A DNA stretch of 64,000 nt from Saccopteryx bilineata (taxonomy: Eukaryota > Chordata > Mammalia > Chiroptera > Emballonuridae), in NCBI RefSeq assembly GCF_036850765.1, contig NC_089494.1:3742177-3806176 (forward strand). Direction: 5' to 3'. Below are positions 9,406-22,040 of this stretch, in pieces (within the stretch, counting starts at the first letter, position 1; the number at the start of each line of letters is the position of its first letter). The notes under the pieces are model-generated. The model searched no databases. It was not told where the DNA came from and worked only from the letters and a program-made list of their open reading frames with translations. The position numbers were made by a program, and so were the translations under genes.

Positions 9406-12030
9406 GCTTGCATCTGAGGCCCTGGGAACCTAGGTGGGCTTTGGGAAGGGAATCACTGCAGGACCCCACCCCGGGGTGTTCCCGGGTGGGGTCCATGGAA
9501 AGGAGACCCGGAGGCAGGAGCAGGTGAATGAGGTGCCGTGCTGAGGGACAGCACCCTGTGGGCAGAAAGGGCCCCTCCTCCCCTCTGCTCCCAGAGAGAC
9601 ACCTGCACACCCCGCCTTCCTACCCCCAATCTGCTCAAGTCACACGAAGGGCTTTGCCGTCGTCCGAGTAACGCTCTCTTCTTCAGAAGGTCATGTTTTT
9701 GTTTTAGTGGAGATGAAAGGATGAAGCCAACAGCTTTGCTTTTGCTTTCTGCCTTGTAGAACGTGACTTTGGCAAAGGCCAACCTTGGGAAACTCCTTAG
9801 AGAAAAAATAAGCCAGCCCGAAGGGGGGATGGACGCAGGTCTTGCGGTCAAGGCTGGAGAAGTGGACGAGCGGCCACGGTGGGGGGGGACAGGAAAGCCG
9901 GTGGGCGTCATGTGGCCTCTGCCTGGCTTGGAGAGCCCTGTGGGGTGAGCGTGTGTGGAGGAGACGGGGTGAGTCAGGAGCACCAGGAGGCCACCCCTGA
10001 AGCCCAGCCAGCAGGGTCCCTCCCGTCCCACATGGGCCAGCCGGGCGCCCACACGGGCCAGCCGGGCACCCACACGGGCCAGCCAGACGCCCGCGGGCCA
10101 GCCCTTCTCCTCACCTGTCGATGGGGACGATATGGTGAAGGGGGGTTCAATGAACAAACACACCAAGTCCCCAGCCCGGGGCCGGAAACACGTCCCCCAG
10201 AGCATCCCCCCCACCAATGGGGCCTGCCCACCCCCCGATACAAACATTCTGGGTCCCTTGAGAGAAGGCAGCTCGGGGGACAGTCCAGAGTCACCTGCCT
10301 CCTTCTCAGGAGTCTGTGTGCTCCCGGCAGGGACGAGCCGCTGTCCTGGGTCTCCATAACCGTGGCTCAAGCGCTGGCCATTGGGGACCCATGACTCGCT
10401 GGAAAACATGGAAACTATAGGTCTTGCTGGTTTTCCTTGAACCCCACTACTCTGTGGTGGCCAATAAGGACAACGCAGAAGGGGGTCACCCACTCAAGCC
10501 ACCACGGGAACTAGTGAACCAGGGCTGGGTGAGGCTTCCCAGCCAGGCCAGGCTGCCCCATAGCGGGCCAGAGTGGACAAGCAGCCCAGGCTCAACGTCC
10601 TGTGGCCTACCCGTGAGGACCACAGCACCTAGAAGGGCCTGCCCCGTCAGAGGGCAGATCGAGTCCTCGGGCCACACTGGCCGCCCCCGCCCTGCCCTGC
10701 AGCGCGGACAGAGAGGCAGCCTGGAGGGGCAGGCGCGGTCACTCTGCAGCTCAGGACTGGGCACCCCAATGCCAGGAGGCCAGTCTTCTGGGCCAGGTGC
10801 TGGGAGCAGGGAGATCAGAGAACAGGGACTCCTGTCCTCCCTGGGGAAGTCCTGCCCGGAGGTCAAGCAGGAGAGCCAGGGGGAGTGACACTGAGGCTCC
10901 AGCCACCCAAGGGCCCTGTCTGCGAGCCACTGTAAAAGCTGAGGCACACCCTCCCTCGGGCCGTGGAGGCACACAGCGGCAGCCCTCTGGGTGTGTGTTT
11001 TCAATCTGTGTGACTGATCCAGGACCCTGGGGGACTCCAGGGACGCTAACGAGGTCTGGATGTTCCCAGGACTCCCACAAAGCTTAGCTCACACTTGACC
11101 CGTGCTGGACCCAACCCCTGTGGCAGGGTGGTGACTTCAGAAAGGCAGCAGGTGAGTAGTCCCTTAGCGTCCGCACATCAAACCATTCGTAGCGGAAACC
11201 AATCGTTATCCCCAGACCAACCTTCTGAAGACCGTGAGAGACAACTCACACTTGAGTAACTAAAGCTCAGTCATCAGTTTTGCATCCGTCGAGCGGACGG
11301 CTCACCGTGTCTCCTCTGGGCACCCTGTCCCGGGTGCCTCGGCGCGCACGTCCTGGGAACCCCACGCCATCGCAGGTGCTGCAGGTGACGGAGGTGAGCG
11401 GGGTGCAGCCCCGCCCTTGGGGTACATGCCGTCTCATCCCGAAGAGGGACCACGGTCAGTGGTCAACACGGTCAGACACATGATTACGGACCCATGAGCT
11501 TTAACCTCGTGACATCCAAGACCAGACTCTACCATGCTCGGCAGGCAACATCTACGCTGTCTGGTTCCCAGCCCCCCACCCCGCACTTGGCCCAGTGGGA
11601 GAGCCCCTTTAGTGCTGGTCCCCTAGAACCAAGGCGGCCGGTGAGTTTCCCGGTTGGAGCCAAACTCCGCGGGCTGGGCGTGGCTCCTGCTGGCGCTGCG
11701 TTCAAAGGGTTTTGAGCCAAGCTGGCCCACCCCGTGGGGGAGAAGCCCGCCCCCGGCCCTGGCCACGCCCACGCCTGCCCTGGCCACACCCACGCCTGCC
11801 TCTGACACCCGAGGTATAACTGGGGTCACACGTCCCCGATACTTCCGCTCGGCGGGCTCTGTTTCCCCCAAGCAGACCCGAGTGAACGACACAGCTTCGT
11901 ACGAGCTGCTCTAACTGGCTGTCACAGTGCCCACCACCCCTTCCAGGACGACCTCCGTTCCTCCCTGCCTCGCTCCCCGCCCCGTCTGAGTGCTCCGCAG
12001 GAGGCGCGCCTGGCCCCCGGGGCACCACTC
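9406..12030. other. Unique GC-rich sequence with short repeats
   Basis: A 21-bp unit containing GGGCCAGCCGGGC is repeated about 3.4 times at 10026-10100, and CCTGGCCACGCCCACGCCTG is doubled near 11759-11800. The open frame over 9453-10493 on the minus strand matches nothing I recognise. Confidence 0.55.
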
Positions 12031-12260
12031 ACCTGAGATTGTTAGCAAAATAAATTTGGGCCTCATTAGTTCACTCAAACCATCCACCGAGGAGCAAGCT
12101 GGAAATTTGGAGCTGATTAATAATTGCTGCTGAAGCCAGAGGTAATTAGTTATGTAATTCCGAGCGCTTGAACTGTGCCCTTCTCCTGGGCTGACATCAC
12201 AGGACCGAAGCATTAGCGAGGATTACTTTCAAAGGCCTGTGAGGTATGACTCAACTTTTC
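12031..12260. other. AT-rich islet, possible conserved non-coding element
   Basis: A sharp drop in GC with clustered homeodomain-type cores: CATTAG, GATTAATAATTG, GTAATTAGTTATGTAATT, GCATTAG, GATTAC. It has the texture of a developmental enhancer, but conservation could not be tested. Confidence 0.35.
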
Positions 12261-13840
12261 ATGTTGTCTCCCTCTGCGCCGGGCCAAGTCCGAGGCCAAG
12301 GGCTCACAGTCAACTCAGCGTTGTTTTAATAAAACATTCGTGGAGCCAAACACACGTGAGGACTTCTTTCTTGACACACCGCGATGCTCGCTCCCGCACC
12401 GAAGGCACCCACGTCGGGCGGCACGCAGTGCCCCTGGCTGGCTCCCACGGCCGCCCCTCCGGTGGGCTGCCCTGGCTGGGGCCGCCCCTGTCCCTCTCTG
12501 CCCACGGCACCGCCTCCCCTCCTCTCTTTACTCTCAGCACCGACACGCCACGGAGCTTTATTTCCCACCTGCTTTGGCAGCTCGCGGTGACCTGAAGAAA
12601 GCTCCTTCACCCGGACTCCTGACTCTACCCCTTTAAGACCGTAGGTGGTCAGTGCGTCCCGCCTGTTTGGTTTGCAAGAATGTGAAATCCGGCCCTGGGC
12701 GCTCATGTATACAGTGTGAGGTTGACAACCCCCCCACCCCGCCCAGCTTCCTGGACAGCCCTCGATGGGCATCACTGCCTCCTTTTCTAAACTAAGCCAC
12801 ACGCGTGCCCGGGGTTGGCAGCGTGGTGTAGGAGCAGCTCTCCCGACCTTTTGCGATAGCACACGTGTTCGTGTATGAAGTGCGCAGAAGAGGGGCTACT
12901 GATGAGCACGCCGTCAGCCTTCGCCTCGGCCGGACCCTCACAAACCGCCCCGTTTTAGTCCATCCCAGATCACGTCCGAAGGAAAACCACCGGTCCTGCT
13001 GGACCTGAAGGACACGGGCATTGGAGCCGAGCAGATCCGCTCTCCCAGGCCGGCCGGCGGCATCTCCCCCGGGCACAGATACACAGTCCGGATGACGTGG
13101 GTGGGAGGTGGTGCAGGGACTCAGCAAGAGGAGACAACCCAACACTTTGGAGGCCGGGGTGAGGGCCAGAAACAAGAGGGTCAGCCGTGGGAAGGGGACC
13201 ACGCGTCCAGGGAAGAGTTTTAAATTTTGGTTCATTTTGTTTTCGGTAGAGAGTGAGTATTACAGAAGAAACTCAGGGCAGCTCTTGGGGACCAGGGCAT
13301 GAGGCACACGGCTGGAATAGGGTGCCTCCTACAAGGTCCAGCGGCAAACACGCACTCTCGGTGGGGGTCGCGGGGAGAGGTCAATGAGACACTGACCCAG
13401 AGCACAGTGGGCAGCAGGACGGCGACGTGAAGGGGTGTGAGACTCCCCAGGACAACGTCAGGAAGCGTCCAGGCTTCACAGTGGAACGGAAGAGAGAAAG
13501 GCGTGGTGGCACCCACATTGGGCAAGAATGGGAACCGGGGAAGGCAAGGTGCCCGGCGGGAGTTGTGCCGAAGGCTCCACGGGGCTGCCGGGAACGTGTC
13601 ACTACAGGGACAGAGGGAACGAGAGGCTGGAGGCCTCTCTCCTTCCTCTCAGATCTCCCCCTGGACGCTCCTCTACAAACCCCACCAGGGACCCAGGACA
13701 GGAAAGCACAGAGATAGGCCATCGGGGCCATGACCTGGGGCACAGAGCAGAGGGCATATTGAACTTGGACGCCTTTCTGGGTCCGTGGGTCTCCCTCCCC
13801 CCCAAAAAAAGACATGGGGCAGTCCAACCCCTACGACCTC
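12261..13840. other. Unique sequence, no gene seen
   Basis: No convincing exon, repeat or RNA gene recognised; open frames are short and overlap on both strands. Confidence 0.5.
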
Positions 13841-13844
13841 AGCA

Positions 13845-14580
13845 CGTGACGTTACTTATAAATACAGTTGTTACGGGTGTCGTTAGTTAAGATGAGGTCA
13901 TACCAGAGCAGGGTGGGCCCTGATTCTGTATGACCGGTGTCCTTAGAAGACAGCTGTGCAAAGCCAGACAGAGGGAGGGCACTGTGTGAGGACAGGAGAA
14001 CAGGAAAGCAGCTATCTGTGTGCCGACACACCAGGGTCTGAGTCCAGGTTCTGAGACAGAGAGGAAGACACAGGGCAAGGCTCCGCAGCAGCCTCCAGGG
14101 AGAGCGTGGTCCTGCTGGCACGCGTAGCCTCAGAACCTTGACACAGTGCAGGTCTGTGATTTACAGTGCCCATGTGGCGTGAGCAGGCAGTGGCACAACG
14201 CATAACACATTGGCCTGGGTCGCTGAGGATCCAGATTCGAAACCCCAAGGTCACCGGCTTGAGTGCAGGCTCATCAGGCTTGAGCGCGGGGGGTCTCCAG
14301 CTTACGCGTGGACTCATAGACACGACCCCAAGGTCACTGGCTTGAGCCCAAGGTCGCTGGCTTGACCAAGGGGGGTCACTGCCCCGGCTGGAGCTCCCCA
14401 GCCAAGGCGGATATGAGAAGCAATCAATGAGCAACTAAGGTGCTGCAGTTATGAGTTGATGCTTCTCGTCTCTCCTTGTCTCTCCGTCTGTCTGTCTCTC
14501 TCTCTCTAAATAAATAAATAAATAAATCAGAAAAGTGCCAGTGTGTGCTGCTTTGTGACGGCAGCCCTGGGAAACCCGCA
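13845..14580 (+). mobile_element. MaLR-type LTR, split by a SINE
   Basis: 13845-14176 carries GTTAAGATGAGGTCATACCA, GTATGACCGGTGTCCTTAGA and further LTR text. 14540-14580 carries the end, CTTTGTGACGGCAGCCCTGG then GAAAC. The SINE at 14177-14530 lies between them. Confidence 0.6.
14177..14530 (+). mobile_element. tRNA-derived SINE with internal repeats (family C)
   Basis: tRNA-like head with a GATTCGAAACC B box, then repeated GGTCACTGGCTTGAG-like units, a tail with GAGTTGATGCTTCTCG, (CT)n and (AAAT)n. Flanks 14163-14176 and 14532-14545 match at 11 of 14 bases by eye. Confidence 0.85.
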
Positions 14581-17500
14581 CATTCAGAAACGGCACCGAT
14601 GGCGTCATGAGAGGCTGAATTCAAGTGTCAGGAGCACGAGGTGAGACGTGAGCCTTCCTGGGAAGAAAGAGGGAGGCGAGCGTGCCTGCGGCGTGGACGC
14701 TGAGCAGGACGTGAAGGGCGTGCCCTCCCCACCCCCACCCGTGGTTTTCTCCAGGGTGGGACAGGCAAGGTCCTCTGCCTTGACTGAGCCCGGGGTTTGG
14801 AGCTGGAGTAGGAGTCTTCGGAGCCAGGGCGCGCCGGGAACATCCAGCAGGAAGTTCCTGAAGCAGGAGGCGGCCGCCCAGTGCCTGGGGACACGCGGAG
14901 ACTCTCAGCCCGGAGCTGGGTGGGCACCGTCCGCATGGCGCTGTGACTTTACCTCGGGCTGCAGCCAGCCTGGGACGGGGTGGGAGGGGGGCATGGTCTT
15001 TATCTCGGCCCCGGGCTGAGGACTTACCGTGTGGACGCTGGAAGCAGCCCTGCCCGGGCGGACCCTCTGCAGTGAAGGACGTGTCGTCTGACTCAGCCCC
15101 GAAGGGTGTGGGGAAAGCCACCCGCCCCGTGTGGCTACTGAGCACGTCCAATGAGGGCCGCTGCACCTGACAAGCAGAATTTCTTTCATTTTCTTTAAAG
15201 CTGAAGCGCATCGGATCCGGCGTGCAGTGGGGGCTGGTGCGGGACGGGGAGGCGCCTTGGCACCCAGGGGTGCACCCAGAGCGCTGGGGTCACAGGGTCA
15301 GAGGCCACGCCGGAGGCTCATCTGCCCAAGGAAACACTCTGACTTCGTCGGATCCTCTCTTCACTACAAACTAAGCCGCTCACGGGGAAGGGGGGACTGG
15401 CCCCTGGACACACGTGGGTGGGGGACGCCCCGGGCATCCTTCTAGGTGGGAGCTGTGGGAAGTCACGAGCCCCGGAAAGTACGGCTGTTCCCCAATGTGG
15501 CCACTCTTTGCTGAGTTGACAGAGGCCACCGCGGTCTCCCAGTACCTGCTCCCTTCCTGTGCGAGCAGCTTTCTGAAATATTTTAAAGCTCCCCGGAGCA
15601 GGGGGGGTGGGGTACTGAAGACAGGTCTGCCAGGGAAAGTTGTGCCCCCCGCACGCTCCAAAGTCTTTAAGAAATCCCTCCCAGGGGTACGGCGCCTGTT
15701 GATTAATTAAACTCTGTAACAAGCCATTTGCCCTCTCCTGGGCCTTATTAAGCTGCAGATATCCCATAAAGGGGGTCCTGTAAAGGAATGGCCCTGTCTG
15801 GACACAGATATTTCATGACCCTTTCTTCGTCTGCGAAATTTCTCGCCAGTTTTCTTGATGACAAAATGCATTTTTATTTATTTTTTTTTGTGTGTGTGTG
15901 TGAACTATGTAGTTTTCCTCTGTGCCCGTGCCTGCCTGCAGTAAATCCTTCAGATCCTCAGAGGGGCAGCTGTGCCTCCCCCCAGCCCCACCCCGTGCAC
16001 ATTAGAGAGAATCAGGCTGGGGGGTGGGTCTCCAGGCACACGGGGGCCCGAACCGGACCTCTCTGAACTCTCCATTCCATCCCCGGCCACCACGTCCTGT
16101 TGCCTCCTGGACACCGTCCACCCAGAGCGAGGTGAAAACCCCTTCAGTTCGCACCCCTCTTCTCTGAGGTCCGTAGCGTGTCCAGCGGGGCACATGTCCG
16201 TATGCAAGGAGGAAGGAAAGAATAGTCTCAGAAAGAGCCGCGCAGAAGATTCTAAATAGAGAAGGGAAAGCAACGTGGGGGAGCCAGACATTCAACGACT
16301 GATGAATGGCTTCCGTGGGAGAGGAGGAGACCCAGCCAGGGGCCCGGGCACGGTGGCTCACGCACGCCCGGGGTCTGCTTCCCAGATGCCGAGGACGGTC
16401 CATCCTCCATCTCCAGTTACACGGAGGCCAGAGAGCCTGCCCTGGGCGTCGGAATGCCGAAGCTCTCCCAGGGTGAGTGAGAGCCCGTCCTACGCCACAC
16501 AGGTCCTGGACTGACAAAAAAAAAAAAAAAAATATGTGCCGACCCTTTGCGCCAACCCGCCCTGGTCTCCGCTGGTGCCGGCTCTGGGCCGCCCACCTCC
16601 GGGCCACTTGGCGTCTCTGGTCCCCGTCCCAGCCCGGCGGCTGTGGCACGGGAGGAAGGGAGGTCTCCGTGGTCTGTGAATGTTTCATACCTCATTCCTC
16701 CCCTGCGCTTTCAGGGATTTTGTGGGGGTTTTTGCCATTTATTCAAACCTAATTGGTGGAAAAGTCGTTCAGGGAACCTTTATTAAATGCTGTCATTTCA
16801 GAAGGGAGTGTTTATATTAATGTCACGGTAACTGTGTGCCACTGGGGGGGGGGGGTTGAAAAATAAAACAAAAAAAACACAATTCTCCTTCTTTCAGAAC
16901 CGATGAAGCTGGCCTCACCTCTTGAAGTGTGGGTGTTATGTTAGTAAGATGAGTGTCCCCCGGGCAACAATTTCGGAGGGAACAGGCCGGGCACCGCACA
17001 CTGGTGACCAAAACAGCAATATTTCTCTCTGGCCAAACAGCCCACGAGGCTTCTCTTACTAAAGCAACATCCAACGCCCCGCCCGCCTCCGGCCGCCACT
17101 GGTGAAAATCAATTTTCCGCGCCAGCGTGGGGAGGGTGGGCCTGACAAGGTGGACGGAGTCGTTCCGGACAGAGCGCTGGGCAATTGCAGGAACGTCCTC
17201 CGTGGGCTCTCAGGGCGGGACAACAGCAAGCCCTCGGGGTTGTGACTTCTGTTCTCAGCGGGAAAAAGAGGGGCCTTTCAAAAATAATGTTCCGTGCTGT
17301 TGACGTCTTTTTCTGGAAGTTACCTGCCGGGTGCTGGGGGTGGGGTGGGTGGAGGTGGGGGCTGGGGGCCAGCTGGAGGCGGCTTTGGAAGGCGTCGCCG
17401 TCGTCCACCCAGAACCACGTCCCCGTCACACGAGGCCACCAGGAGCCAGGAGGCAGGGCTTGGATAGCGAGCGTCTGCGTGTCGGGCGGTATCACACAGG

Positions 17501-20040
17501 TCTGTCCGGTACTCTGCCCTCAGCAGCGGCAGCGGCTCCCCGCAGACGCACGGCAGGTGATCACACAGAGGAGCCTGCTCCCCCGGCTGCTGCTGGCGAG
17601 TCTTGGCTCGATGTCTGCGGTTTGGTTTTCATTAAAGGAAGCCACAGATAGTTGCTCTCCAACCCAGCCTGCCCCGCGGGTCGATGTGGTGAGTGCTTGG
17701 CCAGATTTATGAGTTTCGTGCCAGTTCATAAATCAATCCTCTGGGCGCAGATGAGTGAAGTCACCCTGCTCCCTCCCGGAGGCCGAGGTTTCCTGCCTTC
17801 TCTCCTCACCTGAGCTAGTGAGCATGTGCGGGCCTGCTGTGTTCCGGGCACCGCGTGAGGACCCAAAGACACCAGGTGACAGGACGGTCCACTGCCCTAC
17901 GCCTCGAGGTGAAAACACAGTCAAGGGTGAAGAACATACAAGGGAAGGAAACCCACATCCATCCTCTTGTATGCCAGGAGCTCACAGGTGGGGCGGGCTC
18001 CTAACCCTCGCCATCCCTTCTCTGCCACACCTGAGAAGCCTGAACAAGCAGGGGAGCATCGAGAGGCTGGGTGCGCAGGGACAGTGCAGACAGCTGCCCA
18101 GATGGAGCTCACAAAGCAAATTCTGATTCTCTCAAAGAAGCCCACCTCTTCCAGGAAGCCCTCGGGGGTCCACAAGGCAAGCTGGAGCCACTCGTCCAGG
18201 GTGAGAATTTGAACATCCCTTAACGTCGGTGATGTTCCACAGATTAATTGCCTTGTGGGAATGTTGCCTGATCCTTACTTACCGGGGCCGTGGTGAAGAC
18301 CGAGGGTTGTGTGAATTGAGTCATAGGAGGTGGGGCCAACATTTTTGTCTCTTTGTTTTCCCCACCATTACCAAGTTTTAGAAATATGTAAATTCACCAA
18401 ATGTCATGCAGTGTAATCACAGGGCGGAGTTCTAGAAATTAATCACAGAGAAGAGGGCCATGGGATGGAAAGGAAGTTCCCATTTGAACAAACAACTTCC
18501 AGGGCGTCTGTGTAAAGAGAACAATGAGATGGAAAGAATTCTTTTAAGAGGACGAAGAAGACAGCGCAGCAATTGGCTGCCTCCGAGTCAAGTCAGATGT
18601 GCCAAGCTCGCCGCCGGGGAGACTGAGCTAATCCACCGATTCATCTGGTAACCATCCTCCTGCGTGCAGGGCCCGCTGTGGGCGCGGGGCCTGCCCGGTA
18701 TGGTCCAAGCCTGCCGTCAGAGGCTTGCTCACGCGTCCGCTCCGTGGTCCTGGCACGAGAACGCCGAACACTGGAGCGAGATTGAATAAGAAGTCCGACC
18801 GGTGAGGGGGGAAGGGGAAGCCGACGATAGCAGGCAGGACAGGTGTGCTGTGTCCGGCTGTGTGGCCGCGGTCATCACACAAAGCTGTTGCCGTGAGCTC
18901 TCGGCGCGTACTTGGAGACGGGCACAGGCATGCCATCCACGTTCTAGAGGGGACGGTCAGGCGGAGAGGCCGAGCCACTCGTCCAGGGTGAGAATTCGAA
19001 CGGCGGTGTGTCTCCTTTCTAAGCCCAGTGGCCACCTCTGAACCAGAGCGTACAAGAGAAAAAGAAGGCACTAGCACGTGGCCGGCAGGGCGCGGAAAGC
19101 AGCTTTTTGGCGGACAGACAGGGCCTGCTTCCAGAGCCCGGCTGTAAATTTGGCCGTCCGCCCCCCTCCCCCCCCCCGGGGAAATTCAGGATGAAATTCT
19201 GACTCGCAGAGACCCCGGCTTCACAGATCTGAGTTGGCGAGATCCAGCGAGGATGGGCCCCCCTGCAGCCGGGAACACTCAGGGACGCATCACCCCATTC
19301 GGGGCGCATCACCTCATTCGAGGACGCATCACCCCAGGAGGCGGAGGGAAGCACACTTCATCCGGCCCCCAGCCAGACCCGATGCTGTCTTCTCCATCTT
19401 CTCGGCCTGGGCCAAGTTCTTGGAGCCGAAATAAAATCAAAACGGGCTGGCTCTGCCCACGTGCGTCCTAATTGCATGCAGTATTGCCAAAAAGAGCAGT
19501 CCTCTCCTGTGTGCATGCAATCACGGGTGAAGGCGATGCGCCTCTGTGGGGCCGACAGCGCCGCCCAGCCCGGCCGGGAGACCCCACAGCCGCGGAGGGG
19601 CGGCGGCCTCATCTCCTCTCTCCTGGAGCGCGACTAAGACGTGAACCCAGAGAAACCTCAGGAGTGAGCGCGCCGTTCGCTGGGCATTCAAATCGAGGGG
19701 CGTTTTCTAAATCAAGGAACCGAAAGCAGGCCTTGCCCATTAGTGAATGGTCACTATTAAAGCAAAAAACAAAACAACAACAACAAAAAAAACCAAAAAA
19801 ACGAGCTTTCTAACTAGCAATGCAGCAGAGAGCTTGGCCTCCTCTCAGGAACGGAACCTCACGATGTGGCATGGTCTTCGACCCGCCTCCCCTAAGGACG
19901 ATGTCCAGTTTCAGACATTTCAGGTTTTTACACCAGAATCAAGCCACACAGCCTGGGATTTCCAGCCATCAAAGGGATCCCCGATCTTTACGGCAGGGGC
20001 CCCGCTTCTGAGAATCAGCTTTCTTTCTATCCAGGCGACG
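14581..20040. other. Mostly unique sequence, no gene seen
   Basis: AT-rich islets at 15690-15780 and 18205-18450 stand out as possible conserved elements. A retroposon-like poly(A) tract ends at about 16530. Nothing supports a coding exon. Confidence 0.5.
16341..16530 (+). repeat. Poly(A)-tailed stretch with Alu/7SL-like 5' end, uncertain
   Basis: GCCCGGGCACGGTGGCTCAC resembles the 5' end of 7SL RNA/Alu. The stretch ends AGGGTGAGTGAGAGCCCGTC and then a run of 17 A. The middle does not align convincingly, and no target duplication is evident. Confidence 0.2.
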
Positions 20041-20182
20041 ATATATATATATAATATATATATATTTATTTATTTTATATTACTTATATTATTTATACAT
20101 GTTATTTATATATTACTTATTTATATATTTATTTAATAATATATTTATATATTAATATATATAAATAATATATATATTTTTT
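20041..20182. repeat. AT-rich low-complexity tract
   Basis: TA, TTA and TTTA repeats almost without G or C for about 140 bases. Confidence 0.95.
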
Positions 20183-20744
20183 TACATACTCGGGAAAAAG
20201 AATCGATTGCCAGTCTAACCACCTCAAAGTCAGCTGAGAAGGCCACGGCCAGCTAACAGGACGGAAGGAGGGGAAGCGGACCTCCCAGTGAACATCCGTG
20301 TGCTTTGCCCCGCCTTAACCCCACCGCTGCACCTGCTCTTCCGTTTGAGCGGGACCCCAGAGGCCCCATTCTCTGTTTCCAGATGACACTCCCGGCCTGC
20401 GGCCTTGTCCCATCTTCAGATAACCTTGGATGTTGGTAAATTCTGTAAAAAATCAACAAACAAAATACCTCTGTGGCATCAGGTGTGTCTGTTTCTGACC
20501 AAAGGTTCAAAATCTTATCCTCAAATCCAATGTTCTAAAAAGGGGGGGAGATAAAATTCTTCCTGTACGTTGGGTTAGGATGCCCAGCGGGGCTGGGTTT
20601 GCTCTGAGGGGCGACCTCAGAGTCCCTGACGCAGTCTGCTCACACCGGATCCTTTAAGGGACGGACAGGGGAGCATGTCCAGGGGCGCGGCCTCAGGACC
20701 AGCTTGGGTTCAGACTCAGGCCTCGTCCTCTACACTCCATGAGG
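20183..20744. other. Unique sequence, no gene seen
   Basis: No repeat or gene recognised. Confidence 0.5.
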
Positions 20745-20754
20745 CAGTTCTTTT

Positions 20755-21174
20755 TTAAAAAATTTATTGTGTTTACACAGATTCTAGTGTCTCCCTGAAT
20801 GTATCCCCCCTCTCCCCCGTATTCCCCTCAACATCTCCCTGGCCCCCCTCCCTACAGCGCCCTCCCCCCTTCCCTTCAGGTTTATCCCATCCTGTCATCC
20901 CCTTTCCCTCTGTCCTCTTTCCCTCTGGTCCCTTTGATCCCTCCTCTGTCTCAGTTCCATTCCTCAGTTCACATTGTTCCTTGAATTCCTCAGATGAGTG
21001 AGGTCATATGATATTTTTCTATCTCTGCCTGGCTTATTTCACTTAACATAATAGTTTCCATCCATGTTGTTGCAAAAGGTAGTATTTCCTTCTTTTTTAT
21101 GGCCCCATAGTATTCCATTGTGTGTATGTACCACTGTTTTTTAACCCACTCATCCACTGACGGACACTTGGGGT
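20755..21174 (-). mobile_element. 5'-truncated L1 (3' end only)
   Basis: The minus strand carries the L1 3' landmarks: AGTGTCCGTCAGTGGATGAG, ATGGAATACTATGGGGCCAT, TTGCAACAACATGGATGGAA and AGTGAAATAAGCCAGGCAGA. The flanking CAGTTCTTTT is repeated perfectly at 20745-20754 and 21175-21184, marking a target-primed insertion. Confidence 0.9.
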
Positions 21175-21184
21175 CAGTTCTTTT

Positions 21185-22032
21185 AGATACGGAACAGGAG
21201 TTGTGAAAACAGCTCCCTCCAAACCTAGGGCAGGATTAAGTGTGATGGCGATTCTGAGAGGCTCTGCCCAGCCCTGGGCACCTGGGTTGGCATTTTCCCC
21301 ATCTCACTCGCTGCCGGGGGCTCAGACCTCAGATTGCCTTCGGCGGCTCCGCTGGGGGCGAAGAGGGGGGGAACTGGTGGCCGCCCAGTCCGTGTTCTTC
21401 GGTGGCTGTGTGTTTGGCGCTCGCTGCTGGGGCCGCCAAAACGCCCACAGCTCGAGCGAAGCTGAAGGAGCTCCCACTTTTGTAAACCGGGAACGCGAAG
21501 CCTCTTCCTCATTCTTTTCTTTGCGTTGTGTGGGCCCGCGGTGACCTCAGAGGTCAGAGCACGTGGCGATGTTGACTTCTCTTCCCTTCACACAGAGAAA
21601 AGGCAAGCCTCCGCCTACTCAGCACCTCTGTGTTCGGGTGTCCACGCAGACAGCCACCTGACATCGTGGGAAGACCACAGCCAGGACACCCCCTGCTAGG
21701 TGAACACCTTCCATCAGCCCTGAACCAATCTCGCCTCCTTCTATGAGCCACATAAGGTGGTGTGACGAGCTCGGGGCCTGGAGTTACAAGCTCTGGCTCC
21801 CGTTCACTTAGTTATTCAATAGCCAGACACAGAGCCGCGCACAGTGCAGGGCGCTGGGGGTGCAGAGACAGATCGGTCCCCGGTTCGGGGCGCTCACATC
21901 CAGGTGGGGAGATAGGAGGTGAGGGGAGTGAGGGCGGAGCGCCATGGGACAAGCCCAGAGCGACAGATAACTTCTGCTGACTCCATCCACCCTATCTGAG
22001 GTGCGTCCACTCGTCCGGCATTTTGCCGGACT
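21185..22032. other. Unique sequence, no gene seen
   Basis: A degraded ancient-repeat-like stretch (TTATTCAATAGCCAGACACA and GGCGCTGGGGGTGCAGAGAC) lies near 21810-21915. Otherwise nothing recognised. Confidence 0.45.
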
Positions 22033-22040
22033 GCGTGGAC
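22033..22040. repeat. hAT target site duplication, left copy
   Basis: GCGTGGAC, identical to 22368-22375. Confidence 0.93.

Noticed and set aside
9010..9417. Repetitive open frames over the 61/62-bp array
   Set aside because: All frames read through the minisatellite; no start context or conserved product.
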